Part shown: one piece after another, positions 1 to 10,577 of the stretch
Layout: each line of letters opens with the position of its first letter
Numbering within the stretch: position 1 is the stretch's first letter
Origin: Neurospora intermedia
Lineage: Eukaryota > Ascomycota > Sordariomycetes > Sordariales > Sordariaceae
DNA length: 64,000 nt
NCBI GenBank assembly: GCA_037102815.1
Contig: BTPP01000002.1
Location: 434,001 to 498,000, forward strand
Direction of reading: 5' to 3'
Program-made: the position numbers and the translations under genes
Notes under the pieces: generated by a model
The model's input: the letters and a program-made list of their open reading frames with translations, nothing else
Told to the model about the DNA's origin: nothing
The model's database searches: none

Positions 1-2
1 AG

Positions 3-704
3 CAGACCGAGGAAATTAGAAAGATGGTGGAGCTCCTCGGTTCAGTCGTACTGGAGAAGAATGGGTTGAAAGAGGAGAATAAGGTGTTGTGTCAACGCCT
101 TGAAAGGGTTGAGACGGACAACAAGGCGTTAATACAACGCGTTGAGGGCCTTGAGTCGCGGCTTGAGGGCATGGACCAAGAGACCAAGGCATTGAAGCAA
201 GCCTTGACGGAGGCAGTGACAAAGGGGACCAAGGACGGCATCAAGGATTTGGTACCGGAGGAGAGCCAGGCAATCACCGAAGCAGTACAGGTGGCGGTCA
301 AGGAGGCATTCAAGAATGCCTTGGAGGAGGCAAACCCGGTACCGACGGAAGCGACAAAGGGCCTGATGGAAGGGATGGAGAGGATGACGGAAGGGATGGA
401 GAGGATGACGGACAGCATGAGGTCGGTAGTGACGGCTGTCCAGGGGTTGAAGAGGGTATTTAGAGTTAGCTTGGAGGCAATGGACAATAAGACCCGGGCT
501 ATCGATCACAGGGTGTGTTGGATGCTGGATTACTACCTTGATGAGAACGAGAGATTCCATACTCTCAAGGTGGTTCTTCAGGGACTACTAGACCTTGTTG
601 GTTCCTCCTCGCATACCACTTCAACTACTTCCCATTCATCCTGGGGCGGAGATCCCGCGAAGAGCGAGATCGCAGTGGACAAATTGGTCTGGGAGGAGTA
701 CTAG
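3..704 (+). CDS. Coiled-coil protein, 5' end outside the window
   Basis: The frame is open from the window edge, and the codons before the Met at 24 read QTEEIRK, which continue the same heptad pattern, so the true start is probably upstream. Residues 1-75 from that Met form a long coiled coil (LKEENKVLCQRLERVETDN and following). A repeated MEGMERMTEG segment lies near residue 120. The C-terminal part carries WMLDYYLDENERF and LKVVLQGLLDLVG and ends in a Ser/Thr-rich tail with GGDPAKSEIAVDKLVWEEY. No signal peptide or membrane span is seen. Two decayed copies of this C-terminus follow at 1428-1620 and 1701-1796. I do not recognise the family; a structural or scaffold role is only a guess from the coiled coil. 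Confidence 0.6.
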   Translation, partial: QTEEIRKMVELLGSVVLEKNGLKEENKVLCQRLERVETDNKALIQRVEGLESRLEGMDQETKALKQALTEAVTKGTKDGIKDLVPEESQAITEAVQVAVKEAFKNALEEANPVPTEATKGLMEGMERMTEGMERMTDSMRSVVTAVQGLKRVFRVSLEAMDNKTRAIDHRVCWMLDYYLDENERFHTLKVVLQGLLDLVGSSSHTTSTTSHSSWGGDPAKSEIAVDKLVWEEY

Positions 705-1427
705 AAAGTAGAAGCTTTGGGAGAGATGATAGTGGGGGATTGTATACCAGTCTCTTTAGGACTTTGCCTACCTCTCGTTTAGGAACAAGACTTCATCACG
801 CTTCTCGAGCCTCCATTTACTCTTCACCTTGCTGTTTACTCCCAATCGCAAGGCATTCATTTATCAATATACCATTTTTAGGGTTTAGGTGGCGTGTCCT
901 CTTCTGTACCGTGATTTCTTAGCTAGGTACCTATAGGATTGCGAAACCATTTACTACCTCTACCTATTATATATTAAATCACCTACCTACCTATGGACAG
1001 TACACTAGAGGTACATGTAGGTAAGTACTCACTTATTTGACAGTCACCTATAAGTATTTTACCTCTACTCTTTTACACTATCACCTATCGCACTAAGGAC
1101 TCGTTTGGAAGCCAAACCAAGTCTCGTATCAGGATGTCACCAATATCCGCAACAACCCCAACGGCTATTGCCAGTATAAGGCCGTCCTCCACCACGGTAA
1201 CCGTCTTACAGTCTTTACCATCGATACCTCTAGCCTCTATAGTCTCGCCCACCACTGACTACATCTCTATAGCCAGGAGCCACAATCACAAGCCAGCACC
1301 TCAACTGAATATACCATCCAGTATTGCAAAAAGAAGTGCATCAAGTTGCTCCGGCGCAAGAAAATCCGCGCACAGTAGCTCGCCAAGAAGCGGGAGAAGT
1401 ACCTCTAGGGAGCAACGCCCAGGTATA
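705..1427. other. Intergenic stretch
   Basis: AT-rich spacer with repeated CCTACCTA/TACCTA-type short motifs around 920-1060. A weak open stretch at 1134-1451 shows no coding character that I can support. It leads into the second copy of the upstream gene's C-terminus. Confidence 0.4.
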
Positions 1428-1620
1428 TTGGATGCTGGATTACTACCTTGATGAGAACGAGAGATTCTATGTGTACTCTCAAGGTGGTTCTTCAGGGGTT
1501 GCTAGAGCATATGGCCTCTGCGTCGACTACTAACTCCTCTACTAATCAGACATCCTGGGGTGGAGATACCGTGGAGAGCCGGATCATTGTGGACGAATTC
1601 AATTGGGAGGAGAAACAATA
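1428..1620 (+). pseudogene. Decayed copy of the C-terminus of the 3-704 gene
   Basis: The DNA from the GGATGCTGGATTACTACC stretch matches the first gene closely. A 4-base difference just after the ENERF codons changes the frame. In the second frame the protein reads LKVVLQGLLEHM and later GGDTVESRIIVDEFNWEE before a TAG, parallel to GGDPAKSEIAVDKLVWEE in the first gene. No matching upstream coiled coil is present, so this is a partial duplicate. Confidence 0.6.
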
Positions 1621-1700
1621 GCCTTAGTAGAGGTAGAAACAATACCTCACCTCTAGTGAAGGACTGAACTGGAGATATGAAAATCACTGTTTTTGTCACA

Positions 1701-1796
1701 GGTACAGGTCTCTGGAGGTGAAGTTGTGGAGATTCAGTCGAAAATCGAATCACGGTAAACGAATCGGACTGGGAAGACGACAAAAAGCCATGGTAG
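1701..1796 (+). pseudogene. Third, more diverged copy of the same C-terminus
   Basis: The codons from 1737 read VENRITVNESDWEDDKKPW then TAG, which lines up with VESRIIVDEFNWEE and AKSEIAVDKLVWEE of the two preceding copies. A possible splice acceptor (TTTTGTCACAG) lies just upstream. Only the last tens of residues are recognisable. Confidence 0.4.
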
Positions 1797-2328
1797 GAAC
1801 TTTGGTAGAGGAATTCAGACTTTGGTTTCCAGAGAAGAAAATAACGCCACGAACTTTTCCCAGTAGGCCATGGTTATATCGAAGTGTCCAGTGCATACCT
1901 CCACTATGTCCATCGTCGGCAGAGGTATAGTAGGTATCAATGCATCTACACTATTACTACCACCTTAGGTCCCTTACCTGGAGGCACGCATGTCTTCTGT
2001 CAACTCTCAAGGTTTCTTCTTGTTTGCTCTTCACCCTTCACTCCCACCCACCCCCCCATCACGGCACCTATTCACATGAAGAAGACTCCTCTTTTGAACC
2101 TTGATTTCTGTTCCTTTCCAGGTTCGGAACACTTCACCAATGTACGACCCACTGTACAGAGACCCTTCACTGCGTAGAGGTGTAATATTTTTTCAATAGA
2201 TATAAAGAATCCATCAACCTCAGTGACCCATCCCATCGACCTTCCTCTCCATTACTCACCACTGGTCGATTCATCACACCGAAAATCTACACCAAAGACA
2301 AACATCAAACACGGAACTTCTCTTCAGG

Positions 2329-3330
2329 ATGAGCCAGACAATTAACACAATGGCAACTGCCACTACAACCGCCAGCCACATCACCCAAACCCTGGTAGAC
2401 AAAGCAGTCACCACCGTGTCGACCATCGTCACCTCTTCATTAGTCAAGATCGTCACACATCAAGCGGAAGCAAGCACTACCGCTTCCCAACCACCAGCGG
2501 TCACGGTCACACCCACCGCCACTGCTGCACCATCACCCGCCCCATTTTTGCCAGAGCCCTACGCCTCCGCCTTCACTTTCTTCGCATCACTCGTCACCAT
2601 CTTCTACTCCTTCGTAGTCACCTTCCCTGCCGCCATCGTTGGCATCGTCGCCATCTACACATGGAAAAGGCGGTGTCGGGAAAAAGCTGCTGCGAAGAAG
2701 CAGCAGGACATCGAGAGGGCTGAGACCCGGGAGTTCCGTGCTGAGTTGGTGCGGGAGGCGAGACAGACCAGGGAGTGTCTGGAGAAAATAGAAACGAGAA
2801 TCAATGCGGGTCAGACAGAGGTGGGACAAGTGAGTAGCGCGCTTGTCACTGTGGTGGAGGCCTTCAAAGAGGGGCGGGAAGTGGAAGGAATGAGAAAGAG
2901 GAAAGCAAAAAAAGAGAGGAAGGAGTTGAGGGATGGGTTCGACAAGATCGAGCTCAAACTGGATGGGTTCCTCGACTGCATTCCCAAAGCTGCAGGTGAG
3001 ATGAAGAAGAACAGGAGGAAGTATCGGACTTACCCAGCGCTGCGTCCTGGCTTCCAGGGCAGGGACAATGCGCCAGCCTGGGGAAGTGCGAGTACGACGG
3101 AGCTCGAGGGTCTTTTGGACGCGGATGGTTCGGTGGAGGGAAAGGAGGACAAGGATCACGACTACGAGGCGGACAGGGAGGAATCCGTTTACGACGAGGA
3201 TGATGCTAGGTCTACTGTTTCCAGTATCTCAACTCCAGAGTATTCTGGAGAGTGGGAGCTACCGGATAAGCAGATGTTAGTGGAGATGGAAGACTGGAAC
3301 TGGAAGCCCGTTAACGTAAACGACTGGTAG
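2329..3330 (+). CDS. Single-span membrane protein with cytosolic coiled coil and acidic tail
   Basis: An uninterrupted 333-residue frame. Residues 1-75 are Ser/Thr/Ala-rich and Pro-rich. Residues 80-112 are strongly hydrophobic (FTFFASLVTIFYSFVV and on) and are followed at once by the basic stop-transfer KRRCREK, so the N-terminus is probably luminal or outside and the rest cytosolic. Residues 113-240 are charged and helical (ERAETREFRAELVREARQ) and likely form a coiled coil. The C-terminal 80 residues are very acidic with Tyr and Ser. No enzyme motif is visible and I do not recognise the family. Length, codon periodicity and domain order make a real gene likely. Two other genes nearby, on the minus strand, share the membrane-plus-coiled-coil plan. 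Confidence 0.65.
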   Translation: MSQTINTMATATTTASHITQTLVDKAVTTVSTIVTSSLVKIVTHQAEASTTASQPPAVTVTPTATAAPSPAPFLPEPYASAFTFFASLVTIFYSFVVTFPAAIVGIVAIYTWKRRCREKAAAKKQQDIERAETREFRAELVREARQTRECLEKIETRINAGQTEVGQVSSALVTVVEAFKEGREVEGMRKRKAKKERKELRDGFDKIELKLDGFLDCIPKAAGEMKKNRRKYRTYPALRPGFQGRDNAPAWGSASTTELEGLLDADGSVEGKEDKDHDYEADREESVYDEDDARSTVSSISTPEYSGEWELPDKQMLVEMEDWNWKPVNVNDW

Positions 3331-3778
3331 TAGAGAACATGAATAATAACATGAACGGACTGGAATCTCATCCCCACGTTGAGACCCTCAACACATCATA
3401 TTACCGTTTTATGTGACAGTCATCTACTGATAAATCGAAGTGTCTAGCGTAGAGGTAGAGAGTGTCTTCTACATACTGTTAGGTACTGTATCCTTATGAC
3501 CACCCCTGCTGTACTTCCCTATGCGGAATCCACCTATCCTCTATAGATGAGGAATCTTCCCATTGAGCGCCACTGCCCAGTCTTCCGTACCGTCTCAGAT
3601 GCAGCAAAATCGTGTCCTACGCCCCAAAACTGGATTGTGTTGTTCACTCCGGCCATCGCATGCACCCCCGTTTGATGCAGTTGGCTCTGACCATCTCATT
3701 ACGCATGGTCTCCAGACCTGCTTGGTCTAATGCCAGTTGCAGGCGGTAAAGGGGGCCTTGTTGAAGTGAAGCGAGACA
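3331..3778. other. Intergenic stretch
   Basis: Spacer between the convergent genes at 2329-3330 and 3779-4621. It holds a few TAGAGGTA-type motifs and no supported gene. Confidence 0.4.
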
Positions 3779-4621
3779 TCACGAGGGTAAGCGAGTGTGG
3801 TGGTGAACTTGTTGATTAAAGGATAAAGAAGAAAGAGAGAGAGAGAGAGGGAGAAAGAGGGAAGGTAAAGATATATACAAGATATGGAATGTGAGCGAGT
3901 AAGTTATCCATATATGGATCGAAAATGCCAAGCATTCAACAGGCCTCACCTCTACTCCCAGTTTCCTGAGTAACACATCCAACTGCCTCAACTGCACCAT
4001 CAGCATATCCCCCATCCTCAATTGTAGAACCGCACTTCTGTCCGTCGTCGACCCTAGATGTCTCTGACAGCCAACTATCTCTCTGCATTGACGCAGTAAC
4101 TCCTTGTGCACGCTGACAGTTTCCTTGTATTGGCCAAGTGTCTCCTTCTCATGGGCAACGTCCGCCTTGTTTTCCTGCCGGTCAACCCTCTCCTTCATTG
4201 AGCTGATAATCTCCTTTTGCATGGCAATCATGTCCTTGTATTGGGGAAGGGCTTCTTTCACCTGGGAAAGTTTCTCCTTGTCGTAGGCAAGTTTCTTCCC
4301 TGTATGAGCACGAATTTGTTAGTGTTGGACTAGAAGCTCCCTTTTCGAGTCAAGAACCTTTTCGACTAGAGTTCTGTATAGATCGTTATACTCATCCATC
4401 TTGTCCGCCGTTAACTTGGCAATCTCATGCTCTTGTAGTTGCTTCTTTTGCAGCGCGATGATCTCCCGCAAGTGGAAGGTGACGTCCCAAGCTATAATGA
4501 TCAAGATGCCGCACACGATAGAGAGCTTGGGTTCTGGGACGAACCACATTACGACGCAAAGGAGGACGAATGAAATTCCGTAGGCGGCGGTCAGGACTGT
4601 CATGGGGGGGTTGTCGTCCAT
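3779..4621 (-). CDS. Two-span membrane protein with coiled coil, probably two exons
   Basis: The first exon, from Met at 4621, encodes two hydrophobic segments (ISFVLLCVVMWFV and LSIVCGILIIIAWDV) and then LREIIALQKKQLQEHEIAKL. It reaches a stop near 4319. A second open stretch from about 4299 down to about 3955 continues the same helical, Gln/Lys/Glu-rich style (QYKDMIAMQKEII, QYKETVSVHKELLRQ). Between them lies a CACTAACA branch-like site and an ATACAG acceptor, but I find no canonical donor, so the junction is not settled. Toward 3780-3870 the frame runs into a CT-dinucleotide tract that is probably untranslated; a GTGAGG donor-like site near 3950 could end the exon. Function is unknown. 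Confidence 0.45.
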
Positions 4622-5502
4622 TGCAGGGTTTGTGACAGAATGCAGGGGAAGTTGATGATTGCCCTAGTTTGTTTCTGAAGATCAAGCTTTGCTGTGGTGT
4701 ATAATTGATAGATACCTCTACCAACGAGGGTCAATACCGGAGTAGAGTGATGGAGATGAAATGAACTGAGCTGTAAGGGTGCATTTGAGGTAAGAGGGCT
4801 GCTGACCTATATATCTGGCTGTATATGTCAACTGATTGACATAGAATGTGCAACCGGAGAAAGAATGCTCCAAGAATGCTCGAAATGGCAGGTACTTCAG
4901 AGGCAATGAGGAAATTCTAGTATCTCAAGAACTACATACCTTTCCTGGACAAAGGTGCTCTCATCTTCGTGTTCGCTTTACGCCCTGGCTTTTCACAACC
5001 AATCCATTGGGTTCATTGCGCGTTTACAACCTCTGGTTTTGCTCGGGCAATCATGGTCATACACGTCATCGATTATTGCATTCATTCAGTTCGTTTGATT
5101 CACGGCAAGAGCCTCTGTTTGGGGAGAGGCCAAACGGAGAAAGGGCGACTTGACAAGGGAAGGAGGGACAAAGCTGGATGGGTCCTTCGTTGGCACAAGT
5201 CATGAACGTTGCAGTAGAGGAAAATTCCCGAATACGGTAGAATGGCCACTTCATTGGAATCTATGACATTTGGTTCACAATTGACTGTGTTATGACAGGA
5301 AATCATGAATGGATGGACTAGTCATTTGCTAGAGGTACTCATCAAAACAACATGTAAGCGTGTATGGGCTTTGTCAGAGCACTCTCTATTTGGTTAAGCC
5401 GAAGTGTCCGGTGCGGACCAAGCCGTGTCCATTTTCGTTCATTTACGCCATTGGAAGAGACTCCTATGTCCTCCCTCCATCAAGTACTTCATCTGTCGCT
5501 TT
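4622..5502. other. Intergenic stretch
   Basis: No supported gene. Several short overlapping open frames between 4848 and 5306 exist on both strands without domain character or splice logic. Confidence 0.35.
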
Positions 5503-5943
5503 GGTTGTGTTCGGAGCCGCTGTATTGCTGTAGAGAAAACCCAGTTTTGGTGGCTGTAAGGTACAGTCTTATAGCTACACTTTTCTCATTCGGCTCGATT
5601 TCAGTAAAAATCTGCAAGTCGCTGCAACCACCTGCACTTACCCCAAATCCTCCATCTGACCAATCAGAAGGCCAGGATCCTTACCGCGATGTACCAAATT
5701 TCTAACATTTTTAAAGGACCCTAACCCCATGTTTAAGGCTGTAAAAAAGGCCCTTCAGCGCTCATACCCCCTATAAATACAGCACTCCAATCTCTTACAG
5801 CCAAAGGTCAACGAACACAAAGCAGTAAAGAGCTTTCTAGAAGAGCCTTAACTATTGTATTACTGTGCAGGGAGTGCAGCTGCGGACCATGTACAGTAAG
5901 GCAAGGTTATCTCTACAGCTCTACAGCGGCCCCGAACACGGCC
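5503..5943. mobile_element. MITE, PIF/Harbinger-like, copy 1
   Basis: A 441-bp element with terminal inverted repeats: the left end reads GGTTGTGTTCGGAGCCGCTG and the right end is the complement of GGCCGTGTTCGGGGCCGCTG. It is flanked by the 3-bp direct repeat TTT (5500-5502 and 5944-5946). A second copy at 24599-25050 lies in the opposite orientation with flanking TAA and shares the interior (for example the ACCCTAACCCCATGTTTAAG stretch). GGCC-starting ends with 3-bp duplications are typical of PIF/Harbinger MITEs. No coding capacity. Confidence 0.75.
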
Positions 5944-6304
5944 TTTGCCTCTTCTCCTAATCACTTGCAACCACCACCCTCTTCTTTTCTATGTCACGTC
6001 TGCTGGGAGAAGAAGGAACGAATTAGAAACGCAACGGTTTTTCGTACAAGTGCGAGATGGAATACAAGGAAGGAATGACTTACAGGCAAAAGGAGCGTGA
6101 CTTTGTTGCAGCTCCTTTCAAGTGAAATGTCAAGATAGGTCCTTTTCATCAGTTGAGTCTGGTCTTAACCTTGATGCGTCTCCGGTCTCAGAGTCTTTTC
6201 CCTGAGCACCACTGCGTCGTGGACTCATCGCGCGTGTACCCCCTCGATAGAGAGCCATCCCAACGCCGGAGTGTGCTGTCCTGTTCGAGCTCTACTCCTG
6301 CCCT
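5944..6304. other. Intergenic stretch
   Basis: Spacer between the MITE and the 3' end of the minus-strand gene at 6305-6757; nothing else recognised. Confidence 0.35.
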
Positions 6305-6757
6305 TCAATCCCTTCGAGTGCCCGGTGCTTGGGCACCTTGCGTTCGGGGCGTGCGTGTCCCCGGTACCATATGACTACACCAGTGACACTGCTCATGCGC
6401 CTTCGTCATCCGTCTTTGGAGCTCCAGATCGCCCGTGGAAACTTTCTGCATAAGGGTGATCGTGCGCGAATTGATGTCTACAAGCTTATTCAACAGCCTT
6501 ATATGCTCTTCGTGATATTTGTGAGTGTTGTTGTTATGCATACATGTAATGAGAGTCCACCAAATAAACCCGATAGTGATCCAAATGGCAAGCCCGACGG
6601 TGATTAGAGTGCTGTCATAGACTAAAAAGGTGATGGGGATGGTGGTTTCGGAGGAAGCCATGTTCAAGGGGATGGTCGACATCTGGAAGTTGTACGATGG
6701 CATTTGGATGATGTTGATTGAGTGGCACGGACCAAATGATAGGAGGTAGGAGGTCAA
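6305..6757 (-). CDS. Small single-span membrane protein
   Basis: A 150-codon frame on the minus strand, with several possible Met starts (6757 or the later ones in MSTIPLNM). A hydrophobic span, LITVGLAIWITIGFIWWTLI, is followed by a charged helix (YHEEHIRLLNKLVDINSRTI). This resembles the plan of the 3779-4621 gene: short N-terminus, membrane span, helical tail. The final 20 residues are Pro/Arg-rich and may belong to a retained intron or a wrong frame. I recognise no family. Confidence 0.4.
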   Translation of the reverse strand: MTSYLLSFGPCHSINIIQMPSYNFQMSTIPLNMASSETTIPITFLVYDSTLITVGLAIWITIGFIWWTLITCMHNNNTHKYHEEHIRLLNKLVDINSRTITLMQKVSTGDLELQRRMTKAHEQCHWCSHMVPGTRTPRTQGAQAPGTRRD

Positions 6758-6986
6758 GTGAATGTTATAGCTGGTGATGTAAAATCTAAAGTTAGAACGA
6801 GTAGAGGGGAAGAATCCGGGATATCTCTAGAATATTGTGTCAGGAACGACCGTTATCCGGGGACTTACAGACTAACAAGGACCAACGTATGGGTACCTAG
6901 AGGTACCTATTGCGGTGCTTGATCGTTTTCTTTCGTGGTACTCTCTTCACATTATTTCAATGGCCTTAGAATACCACCTTTACTTG

Positions 6987-7039
6987 GGGTAAACCTCCGC
7001 ACACCCACCCCAAACCTACATACACCCAAAAACCAGGGA
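6987..7039 (+). repeat. Left terminal inverted repeat of the 6987-10101 element
   Basis: 53 bp, identical to the complement of 10049-10101. It is GC-rich and unmutated, in contrast to the interior. A subterminal block follows (CAGCTGATGACACC, then CCCGTTTTTACCCGC) that is shared with the elements at 28095 and 55778. Confidence 0.9.
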
Positions 7040-10000
7040 AATGTGGGGCAGTTCAGCTGATGACACCTAACATTGTAAATCCCGTTTTTACCCGCAAAAT
7101 TTCGTCTTTTCAATGCACGCGACATCGCTGTACCTTAGCTATTTCTTTTACTCTTTTTTATACGGCCAGTTGCACTAGTACTTTATATTAGTACTAGCAC
7201 TTTATATACTCTTATACTAGCACTTTGTATGCGCGTATCCACAATAGTACTATATTTACACCCTCAACGTACGTAATCTTACTTAAATTAATTGATTTTA
7301 ATCGTCTATAAATGCTCTTGATTGCGTGCAATTGCTAACGGTTAATAGATATCGCCTTAAGCTTCTGCGTAAGTTCGCCGTTATTGCGATTCTACCTCCT
7401 CGTCGTCTATATTTGCAAGTAACTACGTATCCTTCGACGGCGATATTGAATGGACTATACCCCCTAATAACGGCGCCTTCATTCTACCGCCCACCGACTT
7501 GAATACTACTATACGCAAAGTTATTGAAATATGCCGCCGCTATAGATTTAGGGTATCTACGCTTCGCACCGACTACTTTACAACGGGACTACACAAGGGC
7601 GAGCTCTACTGCAAAGTCTATTGCTGTAACTATGCCGAAGCTACGCCCAACGTAAATACGAATCCCTACAAGAAGCGCCGTATAACTATTAGAAAGATCG
7701 CTAATAAATATCCCTTCCGTATTGTAATTTAGTATTTAAAGAAGAATAACTACAAATATTCAATACGGGCGATCGATTGTACCTACTAAGGCTACCCCCT
7801 ATTGTGAGATTTGTCTTATTATTTGATCTTTTAATAATAGTCCCTCGATATAGAAAGTTACGAGTATATTACGGGTCTCCTTTACTAACGAAAATTAACT
7901 GTACGTAATATATATGTAACGGTTAGGAAGTAATACCCTAAACTGCTCCTTACGTACAAAGACCTTAATAATATACGTTAGAGATTATACCGGTAAGATA
8001 ACGGGGGTTATACTAATATATAGGTATTTGTACGCGCCGTCGATAACGAGGAGGTTATTATACTTAAATATTATTAATTTAATTATTATTGTAACGATGA
8101 GGGTTAATAAGAGGAGGAACCTACTATACTCTGCTACGGTCTTTAATATATAATTAAATAAAGAAAGATATAGAGGCGATATTTATATACTCTACTATTT
8201 AACGCTACGTATAAAATAAACTAGTACTATATACTAGTAATATAGGGCATTATAGTTACCCTTGAACGGTTATTAATACTAGTCTTTTAAATAGTAATTA
8301 ATAATAAGAAGGATGAGGGATTTAGCTGGCTAGTTAAATATATTAAAAAGACTATAGATAATTTATCGGTTTTTAAACTAGCGGTTATTATTACTAATAG
8401 TAATAATTAATTTATTAGAACTATTAATAGAATCTTCCCTAACGTTTAATATTAATATTATATATAGTATATTAATTATAACGTTATTAAATACTTTAAA
8501 AATAATTGGGAGCGTATAGAGCTAAATAGTAATAAGTAGTTTGGTAATTAGAGTGAGGATAACGAGGAGTCTAGTAAGGAGGATAACGGTAGTAATAACT
8601 CTAGCGGTAGTTAAGCGGCGGTACGGCAAGTACAACGAAAAGTAATAGATTAATGTAATTAAGATAATTTCGATCGATTACGCCGTATATATAAGAAGAT
8701 TAAAATAATTACTAAAACGTAGGTTAGATTAGGCCCGCTTCCTATAAGGGTTACTAATATTCGGGTAGGGTTCTTTTATGTATAGTAATATATAATCTAT
8801 ACCCTATCGGTCCCGGAATTTGAAGCCGCCTTATTACTTCTATATCGTTAGTTTAGGGAAGTATAGGAAGTTATTATTAAGTAGATCGTTACTGAATTAC
8901 TCCCTTATAAGAAGGAGTAGGCTAGTTGCTATATAAGGAATTACTTTAATTGTAGGTAACGGACCACTTCGCTGAGTAAATCTAATAATAGCTTCCTTAA
9001 ATTATATAGGTTATTTGCTCGTAGTAGTCTAATAAATTTATACTATACTAATAATAAGTATATTACCCGCTATTATATCTATTTTAAGGAGGAGGTTGTA
9101 AAGGCAGCCTTATATATACGTATAGACTAGATTGGACGCTTATAGGTAGGTAATACTCCTCTTAATATAATTGTATAGGTATATAAATTATTTATTCGCT
9201 AATATAATTAGTTGAAGGCTATTCTCCCTACTACGAATTACCTTAGTATACTGTTTAAGCTATGTACTAAATAGTTCAGAGCCTAGTATAGCCTCCCTTA
9301 TACTTATAAGATGGAGGTAAAGAGGGAAGTTGGTAAGACGGTCTTAGTTATTAAAGATAATTATTATCTATTTTAGTATTTTATTTAACGATAGGTAAAA
9401 TTACTACTATCCTTTCCCCGGTTATCCCTATATTAACTATTACGTTAGAATTTAGTAAATAGATATCTACGTTTTCGCTTAGCCGCTATAGGTATGCCTA
9501 AAGGTCGCCCTCTTAAATAGGGTGGCCTATTTAGTGACGAAGCTATTCTACCGAGTGGGTCAACCTAGGGTAAGAAAGCTATAGCACCCCGTAGTAGATT
9601 GAAAAATATTTAACCTATATAGGCTTTAGTACGGTGCAATTACTCCTAATACGAGATAGGACCTAGTATTGAGTAGTTAGATGCCTAAAACGAGATACGT
9701 AATTGTATTGAGGTAGTTAACGATAAGGATAAGGATAAGGATGAGGATGACGAGTTGGGTAAATATTGGGAGGCGAGGGCGAGAGAATAAATAGCGAGAG
9801 GGGAGGCGAGGGAGGAGGAGGTTATTGAAATATCGTTAATAGCTTTATTTAACGAGCTGTTTGAGCTGTTAGATGTTAGTATTTAGAGTAGAGTAGAGTT
9901 CTTAATATTATAAAAGTATTACTAGATTGGCGCTGTTAGATTTGCTGTATGGGACTTGCTGTATGGGATTTACTGGGTCAGAATGTGCAAGACATCAAAA

Positions 10001-10048
10001 AGTACGGTTTTTACAGCTAAAACGACGTATTTTACATAACAACTGACA

Positions 10049-10101
10049 TCCCTGGTTTTTGGGTGTATGTAGGTTTGGGGTGGGTGTGCGGAGGTTTACC
10101 C
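10049..10101 (-). repeat. Right terminal inverted repeat of the 6987-10101 element
   Basis: 53 bp complementary to 6987-7039, followed directly by the second copy of TTTACTTG. Confidence 0.9.
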
Positions 10102-10414
10102 TTTACTTGTGCTCATCAACTTCACTTGTGTTCCAGTCATCCACGTCCTCAACATTGTGTTTGTTTGCTTCCTTGTCAAGAGGTACTTTTGCTTGAACAG
10201 ACCAAAACCATCTGGGGTGCAGGTGCAGGAAAAATGAAGAAACAGCGACCACCGAACGGACCAAAAAGCTGAGAGCCCGGAGCTGGAGGCAGGTAGTACC
10301 AGGTAGAACCATACAGGCACTGGGCAAGTAGAAGTACCTATAGAGAGGAACCACAAGCAAGGCAAGACAGAGACACAAAGGAGGCGGCAAAAAAGAACGG
10401 GAAAAAAAGAAATT

Positions 10415-10577
10415 TGTGCGGTCCGGGATTCGAACCCGGGATCTTTCGCGGTTCCCAAGGCAACATGCCACTTTACACCTATGCTGCCCCCCGGTCCCAC
10501 CCGTCGGTGCCGTTTTCGACTCCGTAAGGTTTCCAGCCTTTAGGAAGCGAACGCGCTGACCACTGCGCCAACCGCAC
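10415..10577 (-). tRNA. tRNA-Arg (anticodon CCT) with a 90-nt intron
   Basis: Read on the minus strand, the acceptor strands GTGCGGT and ACCGCAC pair fully, with discriminator A. The D arm is GCGC-AGTGGTCA-GCGC. The anticodon stem is TTCGC/GCGAA with loop TTCCTA..C (anticodon CCT, arginine codon AGG). The variable loop is AGATC and the T arm is CCGGG-TTCGAAT-CCCGG. The mature tRNA is 73 nt. The intron sits at the usual place, one base 3' of the anticodon (about 10451-10540), and at 90 nt is long for a nuclear tRNA intron. The CCA end is not encoded, as expected in eukaryotes. Confidence 0.88.

Larger units (their letters stand above)
6987..10101 (+). mobile_element. RIP-degraded Mutator-like DNA transposon with 53-bp inverted ends
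   Basis: A 3115-bp element bounded by perfect 53-bp inverted repeats that begin GGGTAAACCTCCGCACACCC, flanked by the 8-bp target duplication TTTACTTG (6979-6986 and 10102-10109). The interior from about 7130 to 9960 is AT-rich, with TA-rich runs and stops in every frame, as RIP leaves behind. One frame still shows transposase character. At 7499-7732 it encodes GELYCKVYCC, then YKKRRITIRKIANKYPFRIV, which resembles the FAR1-like zinc domain of fungal MULE transposases. Downstream in the same frame LKKNNYKYS could be an eroded His-containing motif. An 8-bp duplication also suits hAT, so the superfamily is tentative. The element is dead. Two short relatives lie at 28095 and 55778. Confidence 0.75.

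Noticed and set aside
92-560. Minus-strand frames opposite the first coiled-coil gene
   Set aside because: Antisense shadows of a regular heptad-coding sequence.
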